The notes under the pieces were generated by a model. That model had not been told where the DNA came from. It saw only the letters and a program-made list of their open reading frames with translations, and searched no databases. From assembly GCF_001559075.2 (NCBI RefSeq), contig NZ_CP014015.2:3720001-3784000 (forward strand): a DNA stretch of 64,000 nucleotides. Reading direction: 5' to 3'. Both the position numbers and the translations under genes were made by a program. This stretch comes from Citrobacter amalonaticus (GTDB lineage: Bacteria; Pseudomonadota; Gammaproteobacteria; Enterobacterales; Enterobacteriaceae). Position 1 is the stretch's first letter. The number at the start of each line of letters is the position of its first letter. Of this stretch, positions 60,540 through 64,000 are shown piece after piece.

Positions 60540-61733
60540 ATGAGCACGATACTCAACCCTCGCTTCGGCGAATTTGGCGGGATGTATGTTCCGCAAATCC
60601 TCATGCCCGCCCTGCTACAGCTTGAAGACGCCTTTGTTAACGCACAGAACGATCCGGCTTTTCAGGCCGAGTTTACTGACCTGCTGAAAAACTATGCAGG
60701 ACGCCCTACCGCGCTGACGCTGTGTCGCAATCTCACCCGAGGAACCCGCACGACGCTGTATCTCAAACGTGAAGATCTGCTCCACGGCGGGGCGCACAAA
60801 ACCAACCAGGTGCTGGGTCAGGCATTGCTGGCAAAGCGAATGGGGAAGACGGAAATTATTGCTGAAACCGGGGCCGGGCAGCACGGCGTAGCGTCCGCCC
60901 TCGCCAGTGCGCTGCTTGGCCTGAAATGCCGCATTTACATGGGCGCGAAGGACATCGAGCGTCAGTCGCCAAACGTCTTTCGCATGCGTCTGATGGGCGC
61001 AGAGGTCATCCCGGTGCACAGTGGTTCGGCTACCCTGAAAGATGCCTCTAACGAGGCGCTCCGCGACTGGTCTGGCAGCTATGAAACGGCGCATTTCATG
61101 CTGGGCACGGCGGCGGGGCCTCATCCATTCCCGACCATCGTGCGTGAGTTCCAGCGCATGATAGGGGAAGAAACCCGGGTACAGATTCTGGAAAAAGAAG
61201 GCCGTCTACCGGATGCGGTGATCGCCTGTGTCGGCGGCGGTTCGAACGCGATTGGCATGTTTGCTGACTTTATTGATGAGCCGCGCGTCGGGCTGATCGG
61301 CGTGGAACCAGCCGGTCATGGCATTGAAACGGGCGAGCATGGCGCACCGTTAAAGCACGGTCGCGTGGGCATCTATTTCGGCATGAAATCACCGATGATG
61401 CAGACGGATGAGGGGCAAATCATTGAGTCCTGTTCCATTTCGGCGGGGCTGGATTTCCCCTCCGTCGGGCCACAGCATGCATACCTGAACAGCATCGGGC
61501 GCGCCGATTATGTTTCCGTTACTGATGATGAAGCGCTGGAGGCCTTTAAGATCCTCAGCCGGGAAGAGGGCATTATTCCGGCGCTGGAATCCTCACACGC
61601 GCTGGCCCACGCCCTGAGAATGATGCGTGAAAATCCTGACAAAGAGCAGTTGCTGGTGGTTAACCTCTCAGGTCGGGGAGACAAGGATATTTTTACCGTA
61701 CACGATATTCTGCACGCACGAGGAGAAATGTGA
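60540..61733 (+). CDS. trpB: Tryptophan synthase beta chain TrpB
   Basis: A 397-residue PLP enzyme that condenses indole with serine to give tryptophan; length equal to E. coli TrpB. The PLP lysine is Lys87 in GGAHKTNQ, the catalytic Glu109 is in AETGAGQHG, the phosphate loop is GGGSNAIG, and SGRGDKD is near the C-terminus. By eye it is roughly 85% identical to E. coli TrpB. SD aaggag is 7 nt before the ATG. The open gene is intact, so it is probably functional. It is directly controlled by the TrpR/attenuator region upstream. Confidence 0.96.
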   Translation: MSTILNPRFGEFGGMYVPQILMPALLQLEDAFVNAQNDPAFQAEFTDLLKNYAGRPTALTLCRNLTRGTRTTLYLKREDLLHGGAHKTNQVLGQALLAKRMGKTEIIAETGAGQHGVASALASALLGLKCRIYMGAKDIERQSPNVFRMRLMGAEVIPVHSGSATLKDASNEALRDWSGSYETAHFMLGTAAGPHPFPTIVREFQRMIGEETRVQILEKEGRLPDAVIACVGGGSNAIGMFADFIDEPRVGLIGVEPAGHGIETGEHGAPLKHGRVGIYFGMKSPMMQTDEGQIIESCSISAGLDFPSVGPQHAYLNSIGRADYVSVTDDEALEAFKILSREEGIIPALESSHALAHALRMMRENPDKEQLLVVNLSGRGDKDIFTVHDILHARGEM

Positions 61734-62536
61734 TGGAACGCTATAACACCCTGTTTACTGAGCTGAAAACCCGTGGAGAAGGCGCTTTTGTTCCCTTTGT
61801 CATGATCGGCGATCCGGGCCCGGCGCAGTCGCTGCGAATTATCGATACTCTGATTGCGGCAGGGGCCGATGCACTGGAACTGGGGATCCCCTTTTCGGAT
61901 CCGCTGGCCGATGGGCCGACGATTCAGAATGCTGCGCTGCGGGCATTTGCTGCCGACGTTACGCCGACCCTGTGTTTTGAGATGCTGGCGACGATTCGCC
62001 AGAAACATCCGACGATCCCGATAGGGCTGTTGGTGTATGCCAATCTGGTTTTCAACCGTGGTATTGAGGCGTTCTATGCCGAATGCGCGCGTATCGGGGT
62101 GGATTCGGTGCTGGTAGCTGATGTGCCTTTCGAAGAGTCGGCGCCGTTCCGTCAGGCCGCGATGCATCATCACGTGGCGCCCATTTTTATCTGTCCCCCG
62201 AATGCCGAAGATCAACTGCTCCAGCAGATAGCCCTCCACGGTCGCGGCTATACCTATCTGCTTTCCCGTGCCGGGGTCACGGGGACCGAACGGCAGGCCG
62301 CAAAACCGCTGCAGCATCTGGTCGCCACACTGAACACGTACCAGGCTCCCCCAACACTACAGGGGTTTGGTGTATCCACCCCCGATCAGGTGGCGGATGC
62401 AATCGGCGCCGGTGCGACGGGGGCCATTTCAGGCTCTGCCATCGTCAAGATCATTGAGAAAAATAGTGATAATGAGGAAACGATGCTGGCTGAGTTAAAC
62501 GCATTTGTGATGAGCATGAAAGCGGCAACGCGTTAG
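61733..62536 (+). CDS. trpA: Tryptophan synthase alpha chain TrpA
   Basis: A 267-residue TIM barrel that cleaves indole-3-glycerol phosphate to indole and glyceraldehyde phosphate and channels indole to TrpB. Catalytic Glu49 (ALELGIPF) and Asp60 (DPLADGP) are present, as is GRGYTYLLSRAGVTG and GAISGSAIVKII. The ATG at 61733 overlaps the trpB stop by one base (TGATG), as in E. coli, so translation is coupled; a GTG one codon earlier is unlikely. Intact. Confidence 0.96.
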   Translation: MERYNTLFTELKTRGEGAFVPFVMIGDPGPAQSLRIIDTLIAAGADALELGIPFSDPLADGPTIQNAALRAFAADVTPTLCFEMLATIRQKHPTIPIGLLVYANLVFNRGIEAFYAECARIGVDSVLVADVPFEESAPFRQAAMHHHVAPIFICPPNAEDQLLQQIALHGRGYTYLLSRAGVTGTERQAAKPLQHLVATLNTYQAPPTLQGFGVSTPDQVADAIGAGATGAISGSAIVKIIEKNSDNEETMLAELNAFVMSMKAATR

Positions 62537-62552
62537 CGGTAAGGCAGCTGAC

Positions 62553-62578
62553 ATAGCCTGCCCGTATCGGCAGGCTAT
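62553..62578. terminator. Hairpin between convergent trpA and the protease gene
   Basis: Nine-base repeat tagcctgcc (62554-62562) / ggcaggcta (62569-62577), loop cgtatc, about 18 nt past the trpA stop. No clear T-run. Confidence 0.6.
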
Positions 62579-62582
62579 CCCG

Positions 62583-64000
62583 TTACTGGAATGTCATCAC
62601 CATTGCGTCAAAATCGATGGTCCATTTATAGTGTTTTAAAAACTGGTGACTGATAAAGCCGTCGAGAATCATGCCGGATTCGGTAAAGTAGAGTTCTTCT
62701 GGTAATACACCGTAAAGCCCTGTTGAACCCTTCTGATTTAATGTGCCAACCGAGATACTGTCGATGGGCAGACGGGTTACGGCAAACCCGCCACCACCCA
62801 GTCCCCCCTGGTCGTTATCTGGAATCGCGTGATCCCCATCCTGCAATTTCACCCCGGCGTAATTCAATGCTTCTTTCTGCAGCAAAATCGCGGCATCTGG
62901 ATCGTCGAGACCGGAATCCAGGAAAAAGGTCATATCCTCCTTACCATTAACTGCGCCTTTGACAATCATGAAATGCGTTCCCTCCAGGATAAAGGGAACG
63001 TGAGTACCACCGTCGGCGGCGACTTTGCGTTGACTCTCTTTATTTCTGGGCATCAGCACCAGTTGGCGTTGCGGATAATCCAGCGAAGTGAGGAACTGGT
63101 GAAATACACCGGTGGATAAAATACCGTTGACTTCAATTTTTTCACCTGTTTTTTCATCCGTAAAAACCCATGAATCCGGGAACTCTGCAATATCAATAGG
63201 TACGTCATGCAACGTGACCTCTCCCAAATCTAATGATTGCAGTCGTGAATAATGGGTTTCCGCCGTCTTTCCTCCGGCATACGTTCCCGTGAAACTGGCC
63301 TGCAATTCGAGATTCAGTTTCTTTGCCATTGCGGCGTTGAGCACAAATAAATCGGCGCCGGTATCGATGAAGACATTCACAGGTTGCCCGTTCACCGTGA
63401 CGGAGACCACCGGTAGATGATTCATGGAGATAAAGGGCAATACCGATTGCTCAGCTTTCCACACGGGACGGTAAGGTTGGTCACTGCCATAGGAATTCAT
63501 TAAACTCAGGAGGGCGCGGTCATTCTCACTGAGTGATTTCCGTTGTGTATCGTCGAACAACGTTTTCGCTTTCGCATACTGGCCCGTCTGGTAATAGACG
63601 TAAAGCAGTCGAACCTGACTTCTCAGATCCTTTGAGGCCTTGCGGAAAAGCGTTTCCGCCTGCGCATAATCGCCCTGCAAATAACGAATCACACCCTGCG
63701 TATAGGTCGCCTCGTCCTTGTACAGTGGGTCATCGAATAAAGGTTTTAGATACTCCTCGGCTTTATCGAGATTGCCTGTCACCCGTTCATCCTGCGCAAT
63801 ATCCCAGCGCAGGGCGTTGTTCGTGGGGTGTCCGGCAAGACGAGTCGTTCTGGAAGCGATCATATCCCGATAATCCGCGCGATTTAGTCGCTCATCAGCC
63901 ATATTCTCCGGCGTTCTCACGCCTTGAGATATATTCTCAGTTTCCCCCATGGCTAAGGGAATAAAAGAGACAGAACAGAGGGCAATGGAGGTGGCTATTA
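62583..64000 (-). CDS. Exported TPR/retropepsin-like aspartyl protease (5' end outside window)
   Basis: The coding frame continues past an internal ATG at 63950 to the window edge: the extra residues read IATSIALCSVSFIPLA, the end of a signal peptide cut before MGETEN, so the start is beyond 64000. The mature part has an N-terminal helical TPR-like region (about 30-150 of the visible protein, repeats such as YAQAETLFRKA and YAKAKTLFDD) and a C-terminal pair of retropepsin-like lobes: the first with VFIDTGADLFVLNAAMAKKL (Asp-Thr-Gly), the second with TFFLDSGLDDPDAAILLQKEAL (Asp-Ser-Gly). Single-chain, two-lobe, pepsin-like layout in the cell envelope; substrate unknown. Confidence 0.85.
   Translation of the reverse strand, partial: IATSIALCSVSFIPLAMGETENISQGVRTPENMADERLNRADYRDMIASRTTRLAGHPTNNALRWDIAQDERVTGNLDKAEEYLKPLFDDPLYKDEATYTQGVIRYLQGDYAQAETLFRKASKDLRSQVRLLYVYYQTGQYAKAKTLFDDTQRKSLSENDRALLSLMNSYGSDQPYRPVWKAEQSVLPFISMNHLPVVSVTVNGQPVNVFIDTGADLFVLNAAMAKKLNLELQASFTGTYAGGKTAETHYSRLQSLDLGEVTLHDVPIDIAEFPDSWVFTDEKTGEKIEVNGILSTGVFHQFLTSLDYPQRQLVLMPRNKESQRKVAADGGTHVPFILEGTHFMIVKGAVNGKEDMTFFLDSGLDDPDAAILLQKEALNYAGVKLQDGDHAIPDNDQGGLGGGGFAVTRLPIDSISVGTLNQKGSTGLYGVLPEELYFTESGMILDGFISHQFLKHYKWTIDFDAMVMTFQ

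Noticed and set aside
63950..63952. The ATG at 63950 as start of the aspartyl protease gene
   Set aside because: The frame stays open to the window edge and encodes signal-peptide-like residues directly upstream, so the real start is outside the window.

Overview
The window is enterobacterial chromosome. From position 1 to about 42.2 kb the gene content, order and protein sequences match, from my memory of those genomes, the E. coli/Salmonella stretch running from ycbB (ldtD) to serT: ldtD-mepK-gloC, aspC, ompF, asnS, pncB, pepN, ssuEADCB, pyrD, zapC, ycbX, rlmKL-uup-pqiABC, rmf, fabA, lonH, matP, ompA, sulA, sxy, yccS-yccF, helD, mgsA, yccT, yccU, hspQ, rlmI, acyP, tusE, yccA, serT. Protein divergence is modest (a 350-residue OmpA, an AsnRS with a three-residue insertion). 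A Citrobacter-like relative of E. coli and Salmonella is the best guess; the species cannot be fixed from this window alone.

Conserved core (1-42,221). Several familiar control sites can be read directly: the OmpR boxes and MicF target of ompF, a NadR box before pncB, a PurR box and translational-switch hairpin before pyrD, FadR/FabR sites before fabA, a LexA box before sulA, and a REP/BIME pair after pepN. The genes form short operons with overlapping ends (ssuEADCB, rlmKL-uup, pqiABC, yccS-yccF). Convergent pairs end in shared hairpins or overlap outright (zapC/ycbX, sxy/yccS, acyP/tusE).

Accessory region (42,222-64,000). After serT, a tRNA gene known as an island insertion site (SPI-5 in Salmonella), the E. 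coli-like order stops. A gene-poor, AT-rich stretch leads into a 1,001-residue autotransporter adhesin. Next come a small secreted protein, a GNAT acetyltransferase, a PatB/MalY-type C-S lyase with an NhaC antiporter and a GalR-type repressor (with a clear operator), a deleted DMT transporter pseudogene, and a FosA-type fosfomycin thiol transferase. These are followed by a complete yjhFGHI-type sugar-acid catabolic cluster, a PhzF-family protein, a YbaK/ProX-type editing domain and a VOC protein. The window ends with a TPR/retropepsin-like exported protein that runs off the right edge.

The most notable element is at 60.2-62.5 kb. It is a free-standing trpBA operon with its own near-perfect TrpR operator/promoter, a trpL leader peptide with tandem Trp codons, a 1:2 / 2:3 / 3:4 attenuator, and what looks like the scar of a deletion that removed trpE, trpD and most of trpC. 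It appears to be a reduced trp operon that keeps both layers of tryptophan control but encodes only tryptophan synthase. No insertion sequence, integrase gene, CRISPR array or rRNA was recognised in the window.
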